Origin: Phascolarctobacterium faecium DSM 14760
GTDB taxonomy: Bacteria; Bacillota; Negativicutes; Acidaminococcales; Acidaminococcaceae
DNA length: 64,000 nucleotides
Direction of reading: 5' to 3'
NCBI RefSeq assembly: GCF_003269275.1
Contig: NZ_QLTS01000001.1
Span: forward strand, 310,001 to 374,000
Shown in pieces: positions 43,468 through 52,811 of this stretch (position 1 is its first letter; each line of letters begins with the position of its first letter). The position numbers and the translations under genes are program-made. Under the pieces are notes generated by a model. That model was not told where the DNA came from. It made no database searches and worked only from the letters and a program-made list of their open reading frames with translations.

Positions 43468-44241
43468 TTAAAATCGCAGTGCACCATAACGGCTTTCCAG
43501 CTTATGCAGGTGTTCGGTAAGAACTCCCGGCTCAATATAAGCATATTCCAATATCTGCAGTGCATTCGGTGCATAATCCCTGATAGAAGCAAAATAAGGT
43601 TCCCATTCGATCGTTCCCAGTCCTACAGGCTGATGGCTGTCTCCGCTGCCATCGTTATCATGCACATGTACAGCCAACAGCTTTTTCTGCAGCCGTTTCA
43701 CGGTTTCAGGAAGATTCCAGCCATTAACGTGGGCATGTCCCGTATCCAAAAGTGCCAGAGCCTGCGGATAACGTTCAAACAGTGCCAGATATTCTTCAAA
43801 ATCAAAAAGCAGTGATCCACAGGGACGCAGACCCACATTTTCTATAACAACTTGAACGCCGTAGCTTTGTGCCAGGCTGATCACTTCAGCCAAGCGCTGA
43901 TAGACCAGTTCTTTAACTGCGGCAACCTCACCATGGTAAATTTCATTGGTATGCACAACTACAAATTCTGCTTTGATCTTTTGGGCATAGGTAAAGGTTT
44001 GAGCGTAGGCTTTTAAATAATATTCATCACTGCTGTCTGCCAGATTTACAGCAACACAGGGACCATGGATAGAAAATGTTCTTTTTTCCTTATTATTCTG
44101 CGCCAGCGGCAGCAATACCGTATCCCAATAATGGTCGGTCCCGAATTCATAAAAAAATTCGATATTATAGGTCAACGGCAAACCGCTGAGATATTTTTTA
44201 TTGAAACCGCCAAAAGCCAGATCACTAACTGCCCATTGCAT
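43468..44241 (-). CDS. TIM-barrel sugar phosphate isomerase/epimerase-like protein
   Basis: A 257-residue xylose-isomerase-like TIM-barrel protein (AP endonuclease 2 superfamily). Metal-binding motifs are RTFSIHGPCVA, EFVVVHTNE, VQVVIENVG, LLDTGHAHVNG and AVHVHDNDGSGD. It is the last gene of the ABC importer operon (overlapping its ATPase gene by 17 bases; GGGAGG before the ATG), so it probably acts on the imported compound. In other Ugp operons a UgpQ phosphodiesterase is usual at this place. Confidence 0.88.
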   Translation of the reverse strand: MQWAVSDLAFGGFNKKYLSGLPLTYNIEFFYEFGTDHYWDTVLLPLAQNNKEKRTFSIHGPCVAVNLADSSDEYYLKAYAQTFTYAQKIKAEFVVVHTNEIYHGEVAAVKELVYQRLAEVISLAQSYGVQVVIENVGLRPCGSLLFDFEEYLALFERYPQALALLDTGHAHVNGWNLPETVKRLQKKLLAVHVHDNDGSGDSHQPVGLGTIEWEPYFASIRDYAPNALQILEYAYIEPGVLTEHLHKLESRYGALRF

Positions 44242-45328
44242 CAGTAAAAACCTCCCCTTTTTCTATATAGCCAATATTCCTGCCGCTTGTCACATCAAAC
44301 AGACTCACATCGTCCCAGCTGAAACAGATCCCGCTGGAATTTTGTACATCCGCATTGCGGTCACTTACTGTAACGCTGATATTCTCACCACTCTCAAGCT
44401 GTAATTCAACAGTACGCTGATTACCTGTATTTTCTACATAAGTTATACTTCCCTGCACAGCAGCGTCCTCGCTTAAACGGCAATGCTCAGGCCTGATACC
44501 CAGCAGCAGGTCTCTGCGCTGTCCGATCACCTGACGCCACAGCTCCGGTACCGGCAGTACGGCCTTGCCGATACAAATACAATCACGGTTAAAACGTGCT
44601 TTGAGGATATTCATTGACGGGGCGCCAATAAAACCGGCAACAAATGTATTAGCCGGGTGACGGTAGATCGTATCCGGAGCGGCTATCTGCTGCAGTTCGC
44701 CATCTTTCAGCACAACGATACGATCGGCGACAGTCATTGCCTCTACCTGATCATGCGTTACATAAATCATTGTCGGTTTATAGATCTCATGAATACGTAC
44801 CAGTTCTGTCCTGGCCTGCTGCCGCAGCTGAGCGTCCAAATTGGACAGCGGTTCATCCAGTAAAAAGTAGGGTGATTGCTTTACAAGGGCACGGCATAAG
44901 GCCACTCTCTGTTTCTGCCCGCCTGAAAGCTGTTTGGGCTTATAGTTTTCATAGCCTCTTAAATTAAGTATTTCTAAGGCTTCATCGGCTCTTTTTTTGA
45001 TTTCCGCTTCCGGAAGCTTTTGGATATGCAGGCCAAAGGTGATATTATCCCAGACAGAAAGATGCGGAAACAGCGCATAGCTTTGAAAAACCATGGCAAT
45101 ATTACGTTCACCGGGAGCAATATCATTAACTACTCTGCCTCCCATTTTCAGCTGACCGCTGGTAATATCTTCCAAACCAGCGATCATTCGCAGCGTAGTA
45201 GTTTTGCCGCAGCCGGAAGGCCCCAGCAAAATCAGGCGCTCGCCTTCTTTTATTTCCAGATTCAAAGACTTGACGATTTTAGCATCGCCGTAAGATTTAC
45301 AGACGTTTTCAAATACAATACTGTTCAT
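44225..45328 (-). CDS. ABC transporter ATP-binding protein (UgpC/MalK type)
   Basis: A 367-residue ATPase of a carbohydrate importer: Walker A GPSGCGKTTTLRMIAG, Q-loop VFQSYALFPH, signature LSGGQKQRVALCRAL, Walker B YFLLDEPLSNLDAQL, and H-loop YVTHDQ. The C-terminal TOBE-type regulatory domain starts about residue 240 (AAPDTIYRHPANTFVAGFIG). Operates with the two permeases and the binding protein encoded upstream. Substrate specificity among UgpC/MalK/MsmK cannot be set from sequence. Confidence 0.93.
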   Translation of the reverse strand: MNSIVFENVCKSYGDAKIVKSLNLEIKEGERLILLGPSGCGKTTTLRMIAGLEDITSGQLKMGGRVVNDIAPGERNIAMVFQSYALFPHLSVWDNITFGLHIQKLPEAEIKKRADEALEILNLRGYENYKPKQLSGGQKQRVALCRALVKQSPYFLLDEPLSNLDAQLRQQARTELVRIHEIYKPTMIYVTHDQVEAMTVADRIVVLKDGELQQIAAPDTIYRHPANTFVAGFIGAPSMNILKARFNRDCICIGKAVLPVPELWRQVIGQRRDLLLGIRPEHCRLSEDAAVQGSITYVENTGNQRTVELQLESGENISVTVSDRNADVQNSSGICFSWDDVSLFDVTSGRNIGYIEKGEVFTDAMGS

Positions 45329-45331
45329 ATA

Positions 45332-46159
45332 TTATCCTTTGACCCCCGATTGCATAAAGGTATTGAGTATAAATTTTTGGCAGACGAGATATAATGCCAG
45401 CGGCGGCAGACTGGTCAGAGTAGCGACAGCCATAGCTATCCCCCACTCACTGCCGCCTTCAGCGCTGATAAACATTTGCAGTGCCAGCGGCAGGGTATAG
45501 GTTTCTTTGTCCTGCAGTACCAGCAGCGGCCAAAAGTATTCGTTCCATGAGTTGATAAAAAACAGGATACCGACTGCTATTATCGACGGTTTGATCAGCG
45601 GCAGCACAACCTTGCGCAATACCTGCAGCGGGCCGGCATTATCTAAAACAGCGGCTTCCAGCAATGGTTTGGGTATGCCGCGCATCGTCTGACGCATCAG
45701 GAACACACCCATACCATCAACAAACTGCGGCAGCATAACACCCCAGGGAGTATTCAGCAGGTCCAGCCTGCTCATCAGCAAATAATTCGGCATAATCAGT
45801 ACCGTTATCGGAATAAAGAAGGTCAGCAGCATGCTGTTAAAAACTGTTTCTTTATATTTAAAGTCATAATAGATAAAGGCAAAAGCTGCCAAAACACTGG
45901 TCAGCACTTTGAATACTGTTACGAACGCAGCAATGAAAAATGTATTATAGATATAAGTAAACAGCGGAAAATTGCCTAATACGGTAAGATAGTTATTCAA
46001 TGTCGGTGGCAGAGGCAATGGATTGAGTGTTGCCTGAAAAATCTGGTCCATATCTTTGAGCGATGTGGAAACCATAAAAACTATCGGCCACAGCTGAATA
46101 AATACTGCCACAAGCAAAGGCAGATGCCAGCAAAGATCTTGATGTGTTTTAGTTTTCAT
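45332..46159 (-). CDS. Carbohydrate ABC transporter permease (UgpE/MalG type)
   Basis: A 275-residue inner-membrane protein with six predicted segments and the EAA loop PKPLLEAAVLDNAGPLQVL ... VLPLIKPS that contacts the ATPase. It overlaps the partner permease gene by 11 bases and ends 3 bases before the ATPase start. Second permease of the importer. Confidence 0.93.
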   Translation of the reverse strand: MKTKTHQDLCWHLPLLVAVFIQLWPIVFMVSTSLKDMDQIFQATLNPLPLPPTLNNYLTVLGNFPLFTYIYNTFFIAAFVTVFKVLTSVLAAFAFIYYDFKYKETVFNSMLLTFFIPITVLIMPNYLLMSRLDLLNTPWGVMLPQFVDGMGVFLMRQTMRGIPKPLLEAAVLDNAGPLQVLRKVVLPLIKPSIIAVGILFFINSWNEYFWPLLVLQDKETYTLPLALQMFISAEGGSEWGIAMAVATLTSLPPLALYLVCQKFILNTFMQSGVKG

Positions 46160-47027
46160 AATAAACTTTTTTCTCCAGATATTTATTTTTCAGATACAGG
46201 AACGCCATATAACAGAACATGGTGATAATAGCGAAAGCCGCTGATTTACCGGTTTGGAAGAAAATAAAACCATACTGATAGACGATATATACCAAATTGG
46301 AACTGCCCTGATCCGGTCCTCCCTGCGTCAGCATATTGACAGGTACCAGTACATACTGCAGACCGAAAACTACAGTGATCGTGAAAACATAAATTGCAGT
46401 AGAAGAAGTCATCGGTATGATAATACGTCTAAAGATCGTCCAGTTCGAAGCGTTCTCCAGCTTGGCTGCTTCGATCATTTCCCTTGGCACGGCAACCATC
46501 GCTGCCAGCATCACGATCAGGTTATAACCAAATACTTTCCAGCCAATGATAGTACAGATAGAAAAAATAACGAGCAGATTTTCCTTAAACCAGCGCGGCG
46601 ATTCCATATCAAACCACGCAAGCACTATACTAAGCGGTCCGGCCAAAGGATTATAGATCCACAGGAACAGAATGCTTGCCACCGCCAGGGATAAAGTTGC
46701 CGGCAGAAACAAAACAGAGCGATAAAACATTTTTCCCCGCTGAAGAAGATGCCCGAGGATAAACGAATAAAGATACGGCAAGACAAAGTTGAACAGCAGC
46801 ATAATAAGCACAAAAATTACCGTATTCCCAATGATTTTGTACACCTCTTTGCTGCCTAAAATATCAATGTAGTTGCTCAGTCCCACATATTTCATCGTCG
46901 GGCTGATCATATTCCAGCTGAAGAAGCTAAGATACAGATTCTGCAGCAACGGCCAGTAAAAGAAAATAACAAACAGCAGAGCCGCCGGCAGTAAGAACCA
47001 AAACGCAGGCCACTTGGCTTTATTCAT
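46149..47027 (-). CDS. Carbohydrate ABC transporter permease (UgpA/MalF type)
   Basis: A 292-residue inner-membrane protein with six segments and the EAA loop VPREMIEAAKLENASNWTIF ... IIIPMTSS. The ATG at 47027 is chosen for AAAGGAG 7 bases upstream and a normal MNKAKWPAFWFLLPAALL start; the longer frame would run through the upstream hairpin. First permease of the operon. Confidence 0.92.
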   Translation of the reverse strand: MNKAKWPAFWFLLPAALLFVIFFYWPLLQNLYLSFFSWNMISPTMKYVGLSNYIDILGSKEVYKIIGNTVIFVLIMLLFNFVLPYLYSFILGHLLQRGKMFYRSVLFLPATLSLAVASILFLWIYNPLAGPLSIVLAWFDMESPRWFKENLLVIFSICTIIGWKVFGYNLIVMLAAMVAVPREMIEAAKLENASNWTIFRRIIIPMTSSTAIYVFTITVVFGLQYVLVPVNMLTQGGPDQGSSNLVYIVYQYGFIFFQTGKSAAFAIITMFCYMAFLYLKNKYLEKKVYYEN

Positions 47028-47047
47028 AACAACTCTCCTTTGGTAAA

Positions 47048-47080
47048 AATCAGGATGCCGCAACAAGCAGCATCCTGATT
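47048..47080 (-). other. Intercistronic hairpin between binding-protein and permease genes
   Basis: Minus strand AATCAGGATGC / GCATCCTGATT (11 bp) followed by a T-rich run, directly after the binding-protein stop. Such hairpins often stop part of the transcripts or protect the upstream message, giving more binding protein than permease. Confidence 0.7.
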
Positions 47081-47096
47081 GGTTCAATCGTTTGTA

Positions 47097-48407
47097 TTAC
47101 AGTAAGTTATTGATCTTTTCTGCAGTTTCGTGCAGCGCTTGGGCGGCAGTTTCTTTGCCGCTCAGTATAATATCGCGTGCGTCAATCAAGAGCTGTTCAG
47201 CCTGTAATCCGTTAGCGCCAGGGAAGCTGGCCCATTTTACCAGATTAGGCATCGTAGACAAGGCAACCTGGATATTTTTGTTTTCTTCGATCATTTTTTT
47301 GAAACCGTTGGGGTCGTCTGCTACGCCTTTACGCGGAGGTAGATAACCTGTACCGGTGCTCCATTTAGCCAGCGCTTCAGGAGATTCGATATATTTAATG
47401 AATTCCCATGCTGCTTTTTGTTTATCGGCATCTTTTGAGAACAGCATCAGGAAGTTACCACCTGCCGGCACTTTCAATTCTTTGCCTTCAAACTGTGGGA
47501 AAGGAGCTGCCATAACTTTGAACTTGGCGCTTTTTTCAAAATTGGCACGTTTGCCAATAGTAGTGCAAACCATCCCCAACTTACCGGACAGATAAGCCTG
47601 GAACCCTTCTTCATTAGTAGCATGCAGGCCATTGCCGTCTTTGACCATATCAGCCAACAACTGATAAGCTGCTGCTGCTTCGGGAGTATCGAAACCGGCT
47701 TTGACTTTGCCGCCTTCATTTTTCAGCATTGAACCGCCGTTAGATTCAATAATGGCCTGCTGAGTCCAGTTATCAGCATATTCCTGCATAAAAAAGCCCA
47801 TATTACCGGTCTTTTCTTTGATCTGTTTTGCCGCACTCACTACCTCTTTCCAGGTTTTAGGCGGATTATTGGGGTCAAGTCCTGCTGCAGTAAAAATTTC
47901 AGGATTATAGAACAGGACAGGCACACTTATAGAATATGGAATACCGATCTGTTTGCCGTCATCAGTCTGAGCCAATGCCAGAACATTAGGCAGATAATTC
48001 TCTTTCAAGAAATTTTTGTCTTCAGGAGCCTGCTTTTCGATCATCGGCTGCAGGTCAGTGTATTTAAGATTTTCAGCGGCATAGTTCAAATAAGACCAGC
48101 CCATCTGCACAACGTCAGGATTTTTACCGGAAGCGATAGCTGCCTGCAGATTTTGTGTCAACCCTTTATACATATCAGGGTTATATTTTTCGACAACCTG
48201 GATATTGGGATGCTTGGCATTAAAATCGGCAACCAGTTCTTTAACCGTTGTACCGCCGAAGCTTTCGGAGGCTACATGCCAATATTCAATCTGCACTTTT
48301 TTGTCAACACCGCCTTTAGACTGATTATCACTGCTGCCGCAGCCGGTAAAGACCATCGCACTGGCAGCTGCCAAAAGCAGTGCCGCAAGTTTCTTCTTCA
48401 TCATCAT
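47097..48407 (-). CDS. Extracellular solute-binding lipoprotein (UgpB/MalE type)
   Basis: A 436-residue periplasmic binding protein. The signal peptide ends in a lipobox (VFTGC, Cys about 23), so it is a lipoprotein. The mature part has the family 1 pattern: IEYWHVASESFGGTTVKEL and NAKHPNIQVVEKYNPDMYKG at the start, NPPKTWKEVVSAAKQIKEKT in the middle. UgpB-like relatives bind glycerol-3-phosphate or glycerophosphodiesters; maltose-type sugars are also possible. GGAGGG precedes the start. First gene of the five-gene operon. Confidence 0.9.
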   Translation of the reverse strand: MMMKKKLAALLLAAASAMVFTGCGSSDNQSKGGVDKKVQIEYWHVASESFGGTTVKELVADFNAKHPNIQVVEKYNPDMYKGLTQNLQAAIASGKNPDVVQMGWSYLNYAAENLKYTDLQPMIEKQAPEDKNFLKENYLPNVLALAQTDDGKQIGIPYSISVPVLFYNPEIFTAAGLDPNNPPKTWKEVVSAAKQIKEKTGNMGFFMQEYADNWTQQAIIESNGGSMLKNEGGKVKAGFDTPEAAAAYQLLADMVKDGNGLHATNEEGFQAYLSGKLGMVCTTIGKRANFEKSAKFKVMAAPFPQFEGKELKVPAGGNFLMLFSKDADKQKAAWEFIKYIESPEALAKWSTGTGYLPPRKGVADDPNGFKKMIEENKNIQVALSTMPNLVKWASFPGANGLQAEQLLIDARDIILSGKETAAQALHETAEKINNLL

Positions 48408-48594
48408 TTTTACCCTCCACTTTTTAGTTACGAGCTCTGTTATGTATGATAACGAATTTTGATTAAATCTAAACGTTGTTTTTGTTAAAGATTTGTAAAG
48501 TTTGTTGCAAAAATATGTTTAGAAAAAATAAAAAAACAGTAAAACTTTATCCAAGTTCCACCGTCCTTTAATTCTTTAAAACTTCAATATATTA

Positions 48595-48622
48595 AACCCC
48601 CGACTGTATAACAGTCGGGGAA
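48595..48622 (-). terminator. Terminator of the zinc-finger miniprotein 3 gene
   Basis: Minus strand CCCCGACTGT / ACAGTCGGGG stem followed by a T-containing tail. Confidence 0.7.
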
Positions 48623-48678
48623 ATTATATCTTAACTAAAGCATTTCCATGTCAATCAGCCAAATCATCAGTCTAAATA

Positions 48679-48876
48679 CTACTTAGCTCCCGGTCTATTC
48701 TTAAAGCAGGAGTACCTGCAATAATAGTAGCGTTTTCTTTTTATCAAAGCCGTGTAAACATGATGAGCTTTATTACAGACGAATTCTTTGCCGCCAACCG
48801 GGCAAATCATCACCAGAGAACCGACGATGCTTTTAGCTTTTGTTTCAATTGTGTTCATTGTTTCTTTTTCTTTCAT
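48679..48876 (-). CDS. Cys-rich zinc-finger-like miniprotein, copy 3
   Basis: A 65-residue paralogue of 20244-20450 and 24845-25045 in the same register. The second Cys (28) is Gly (CPVGGKEFVC), leaving Cys 25, 34, 53 and 57, which is still enough for one tetrahedral zinc site. The core AHHVYTALIKRKRYYYC is otherwise conserved. GGGGTGAT precedes the ATG. Unlike the other two, it has no Xre or autotransporter neighbour; it stands alone between the importer operon and addAB. Upstream is a long AT-rich region, as with copy 2. Confidence 0.75.
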   Translation of the reverse strand: MKEKETMNTIETKAKSIVGSLVMICPVGGKEFVCNKAHHVYTALIKRKRYYYCRYSCFKNRPGAK

Positions 48877-49413
48877 AGCAGATCACCCCAAACTCAGAAT
48901 ATTTTTTGGTCTGAGCTTACTTCAATGGAATTTTCACTTTATCACTCCCTTACAAGGCTTTTGAGCTTTATATTCATCGGGGTACCAATTATTGAGCGCC
49001 GTTTTAACGACGTTGTTTTTGCTTATTGCTAAGGACACCCGTCAGTTACACTTTTTTAAAAGTAAACTATCTCTGTCAGATATTTTTTAAACTTCCTCTT
49101 ATTGCAAAAATTTATAATTTGTAAATTTTAATTTATATTATTGAAAAAAGTTTGTCTTTTTAAATTTTTATTTTTCTTTATAGATATTTTTAGGTATAAT
49201 AACATATTTGTTTTGAGTATGCAAGATATCTTTATTTACATAATTAATTTCAGATTTAATTTATTGTGATATTTTGCCATTCTTGTTAACTATAGGGAAT
49301 GTTTGTGATTTATAGATACAAGTGAATAGAATTATTAAAAATACTGTATGTATCGTCATTGTTGCGCTTCTTTAACCTATGAAAATATTAAATTTGAACA
49401 ACTACAGATAAAT
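48877..49413. other. Long AT-rich intergenic region upstream of miniprotein 3
   Basis: No supported gene. Near its gene-proximal end are two very short frames with ribosome-site-like sequences and a hairpin (CTCAGA / TCTGAG). At 49050-49063 there is an inverted repeat ACTTTT-TT-AAAAGT, and 49058-49071 resembles the palindrome upstream of miniprotein 2 (11 of 14 bases). The rest is nearly pure A/T. Confidence 0.5.
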
Positions 49414-49444
49414 AAAAAACACCTGTATTCACAGGTGTTTTTTA
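49414..49444 (-). terminator. Terminator of addA
   Basis: AAAAAACACCTGT / ACAGGTGTTTTTT stem, 20 bases after the addA stop. Confidence 0.9.
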
Positions 49445-49463
49445 TTTATTAATTTTCAACTAT

Positions 49464-52400
49464 TTATTCTTGGCCTGCGCAGAAGTAGGCAAACGGACAG
49501 TTTTTACAATATTTCGTTTTCACAGTAAATTCACTTTCTCTGCGTTTAGAAAAAATATCCCTGCATAACTCAGCAACTTCCTGCAATCTATCACTGCAAT
49601 CCTGCAGCTGCCAGCAGGAATTATTTTGTAAAAAGTGCAACTCGGCCAATGTCACCGGACGCTGCCATAATTCTGCAGCTGCCTTTTGATACAGTGCCAA
49701 CTGATAAATATAACCCGGTGCAGGTTCGCCTGCTTCCGGCGGCACGCCTGTCTTATAGTCAACGATCCTCAGCGTACCGTCACTGTTAAAAACAGTACAG
49801 TCAATATAACCGCTGAAAGCAGCAGCAATCCCATATTCCTGCAGCAACGGTAGTTCAAAGCTAATTTCAGCCTTACGTTCAGCATTCTGCAGCTTTTGAT
49901 AAAGAGGTCCATTAATATATTGCATATATATATCATATGTCCGTGCAGCGCTTCCCTGTACCTTATTTATCTGCAGCGCTGATCTGAAAGCCTGTTCCGG
50001 TTCGTAACCGTTCGTCAGTAATTCCAAAGCCTTATGGATCACAGTCCCCTGCAGTGCCGCCGGCAGATAACCGTCTGAATCAGTTACCTTTACAGCTTCA
50101 TACCCCGGCATCTGCAAAATATATTGATAATAATAACAGCGGGGGCAATCAAGATACGTCTGCAGCGCTGTTGCTGACAAGCTGCGCTGCCACTCCAACC
50201 CGTATTCCGGCAGCGGTTTGATCCGCTGCAGCAGTTCATCTGTTACAATAACCTTCTCCAACTCTGCTGCTGCGTTAACAGAAATTTCTTTTTTATCAGC
50301 TGCATATTCCTTTAACAGGAAATGATCATATTCCTGTAAAATATTGCGCAGGCTGCTGAACCATGTCTCACTTCTGCTTTTGCTGCTGCTGTCATAAGTC
50401 CCTGATAGGATCAGCCTGTCCTGCGCCCTTGTCATTGCAACATATAACTGCCTCTGTTTTTCAGCGCTATCCAACTGCTTTTCTATGTCTTTGATTGCCA
50501 GCATGACGCTTGTATCCTGCAATTCACCGCCGATATCAACTTTAATGCCTAAACCTGCGTCTGCATTAAATCTCAGCATATCCGTATCGCCTTTGCCCTT
50601 GGCATCAAGCGCGGGTACAAAAACTACAGGGAATTCCAAGCCTTTGGATTTATGGATCGTCATAATCGTCACGAAATCGCAGCCAGTCGTATCTGCAGCA
50701 GCAGCCTCTCTTGCTCCGGCCTGGCGCAGCTGCTGCAGCCGCAGCAGATATTCTGCCAGCGTCCCATGTTTTTCTATGGTATAGGCCTCAGCCAAAGCAA
50801 TCATTTTTTTTATATTAGCAAGCTTTTCCAGACCAAATTCCTGCGCTGTCAGAAGCGGTTCCAGTTGCAAGACGTCAACAATAGTATGCAGCAATTCCGG
50901 CAATGGCGTCGTCTCCGCATATTGCCGCAGCTGCCGAAGTTTCTCCGCAGCAGTCAATAGATGGCAACGCTTCTGATAATCGATCAACAGCCATGCATCC
51001 TTCTGCAGCAGCTGCCATAAGGTAACTGTCTGCTCCTTCTGCTTGTTCAGCTCCAGAAAAAGTGCTGTCAAGCTTTCATCATCAACAGCAAAATATGGCG
51101 ACCTCAGCACACCAGCAAGCTCCAGACTGCGGCTGCTGTCTTCCAAAAATACCAGTAAATTGATCAAATCAATGATTTCCCGTCGTTCATAAAAACCTTT
51201 ACCATCAACGATAGTATAAGGTATACCCGCCTGCTGCAGAGCAGAGGCAAAACTTTTAGCCGATGTTAATGCACCGAGTAGTATTACCATATCTTTGTAG
51301 GATATTTGTTCTTCGGTATGCAGCTGCAGTATCCGTTCTGCTATAACTGCTGCCTCCGCTTCCCTGCGGATGGCTTTGCTTTCTTTATCGTATGCGATTA
51401 CCAGCATTTCCGGCAAAATATCAGTCGCACGATTGGCATTCAACGCTTCAAAATAAACGTCCTGCTGTCTGTCTTCACCTAATAATGCCGCAAAGGCCAA
51501 ATTGCATAAATCAAGCACTTTATCAACTGTACGGAAGTTATCATCTAAAACGATATTACTGCCGCCAGCAGCTTCTATATCGCGCCTGACACGGGCAAAT
51601 ACACTTACGTCAGCGCCGCGGAAACGATAAATTGATTGCTTGGCATCACCTACTACGAACAGCTTATGTCCCAGCAGCCTGTCTTTATCACCGCCGCACA
51701 GCAAATAAACAAGTTCTCTTTGGCGTTCGTTAGTATCCTGAAATTCGTCGACCATAATATACTGATAGCGGCTGCTGTTTTTACTGCAAACCTGGCGGTT
51801 ATTTTTTAAAAGCTCCAAGGCCCTGCTTTCCAAGTCGTCGAAGCCCAGCATATTATTAAGCTCCTGCTGTTCACGCAGATAAGCACTGCAATTCACCAGA
51901 GCCTGCTGCCAGCAGGGTATCAATTTCAGTGCAGCTGCGTCTGCCGCCAGCAAATGCAGCTGCTGCAGAATTTCTTTAGCCGCTTTGACCACTGCTTTAT
52001 CACTGCTTGTTGCAGCTAGAGTACCCACATAGCTGTCTAAAAGCGTCATATTTTCAGGCTTGCTGCTGTCTGCTGCCGCCTTTAAAAGTTCCGGAAGGTG
52101 TTCGCGCAGCAATTCCAGCTTTTGCCTATGAGCTGAGGCTTTCACCTTCATTTTGTCTTCTGCCAGTTCCAATAGCAGCTCCTGCAGTTGTACCTGTAAT
52201 ACGTTTTTCTCGTTCATCTTTGCCTGATACGGCTGTAACAAATCACCAAAGTTCAAAATCGCATCCATTTTAGGTATGGCAAGCAATAGCTGTTTTACAA
52301 CATCAGCTGCGGTATATTCATCAGCCAGACGTAAAATATCACTGTCACCGCGGCGCAGTCCCTGTTTTACAAACTGCTGCACAGTGCGCAGTAAAAATTC

Positions 52401-52811
52401 ATCCATTTCTACTTCTTCAGCTACCTGAAAAGCAGGATCAAGACCTGCTTCCACGGGATTTTCTTTCAACAGACTGTTACAAAAACCATGTATAGTATTG
52501 ATACGCGCCTGTTCCAGCAGTTCCAGCTGCTGCTGCCAGAAAGATGCATGCAAAGCATCCTCCTGCTCCAATTCCGCCAAACGTCTGCGAACCCTTTCTT
52601 TCATTTCACCCGCGGCTTTGCGCGTAAAGGTAATAGCCAGAATATCGGCAGCACTTACCTGTTTGCCGCCCTGCCTGAGGCTCTGTCGAAGAATGTTGAC
52701 AAAACGTTCTACGAGAACACGTGTTTTACCACTGCCGGCGCCGGCAGACACAGATACATTTCTATCCAGCGTCTCTATCGCTTCCTGCTGGGCTTTAGTA
52801 AAATCAAACAT
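49464..52811 (-). CDS. addA: AddA-like helicase-nuclease with C-terminal Cys cluster
   Basis: A 1115-residue UvrD-type helicase with C-terminal RecB-like nuclease, the A subunit of the AddAB double-strand break repair enzyme. Walker A is SVSAGAGSGKTRVLVERF, motif II YIMVDEFQDTNERQ, motif VI LYVAMTRAQDRLILSG. The nuclease has FSGYIDCTV and LRIVDYKTG. Cys in YLDCPRCYYYQYIL and in KYCKNCPFAYFCAG frame the nuclease as in iron-staple nucleases; Bacillus AddA lacks this. The start at 52811 overlaps the addB stop by 8 bases; an upstream open frame overlaps addB. Confidence 0.93.
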   Translation of the reverse strand: MFDFTKAQQEAIETLDRNVSVSAGAGSGKTRVLVERFVNILRQSLRQGGKQVSAADILAITFTRKAAGEMKERVRRRLAELEQEDALHASFWQQQLELLEQARINTIHGFCNSLLKENPVEAGLDPAFQVAEEVEMDEFLLRTVQQFVKQGLRRGDSDILRLADEYTAADVVKQLLLAIPKMDAILNFGDLLQPYQAKMNEKNVLQVQLQELLLELAEDKMKVKASAHRQKLELLREHLPELLKAAADSSKPENMTLLDSYVGTLAATSSDKAVVKAAKEILQQLHLLAADAAALKLIPCWQQALVNCSAYLREQQELNNMLGFDDLESRALELLKNNRQVCSKNSSRYQYIMVDEFQDTNERQRELVYLLCGGDKDRLLGHKLFVVGDAKQSIYRFRGADVSVFARVRRDIEAAGGSNIVLDDNFRTVDKVLDLCNLAFAALLGEDRQQDVYFEALNANRATDILPEMLVIAYDKESKAIRREAEAAVIAERILQLHTEEQISYKDMVILLGALTSAKSFASALQQAGIPYTIVDGKGFYERREIIDLINLLVFLEDSSRSLELAGVLRSPYFAVDDESLTALFLELNKQKEQTVTLWQLLQKDAWLLIDYQKRCHLLTAAEKLRQLRQYAETTPLPELLHTIVDVLQLEPLLTAQEFGLEKLANIKKMIALAEAYTIEKHGTLAEYLLRLQQLRQAGAREAAAADTTGCDFVTIMTIHKSKGLEFPVVFVPALDAKGKGDTDMLRFNADAGLGIKVDIGGELQDTSVMLAIKDIEKQLDSAEKQRQLYVAMTRAQDRLILSGTYDSSSKSRSETWFSSLRNILQEYDHFLLKEYAADKKEISVNAAAELEKVIVTDELLQRIKPLPEYGLEWQRSLSATALQTYLDCPRCYYYQYILQMPGYEAVKVTDSDGYLPAALQGTVIHKALELLTNGYEPEQAFRSALQINKVQGSAARTYDIYMQYINGPLYQKLQNAERKAEISFELPLLQEYGIAAAFSGYIDCTVFNSDGTLRIVDYKTGVPPEAGEPAPGYIYQLALYQKAAAELWQRPVTLAELHFLQNNSCWQLQDCSDRLQEVAELCRDIFSKRRESEFTVKTKYCKNCPFAYFCAGQE

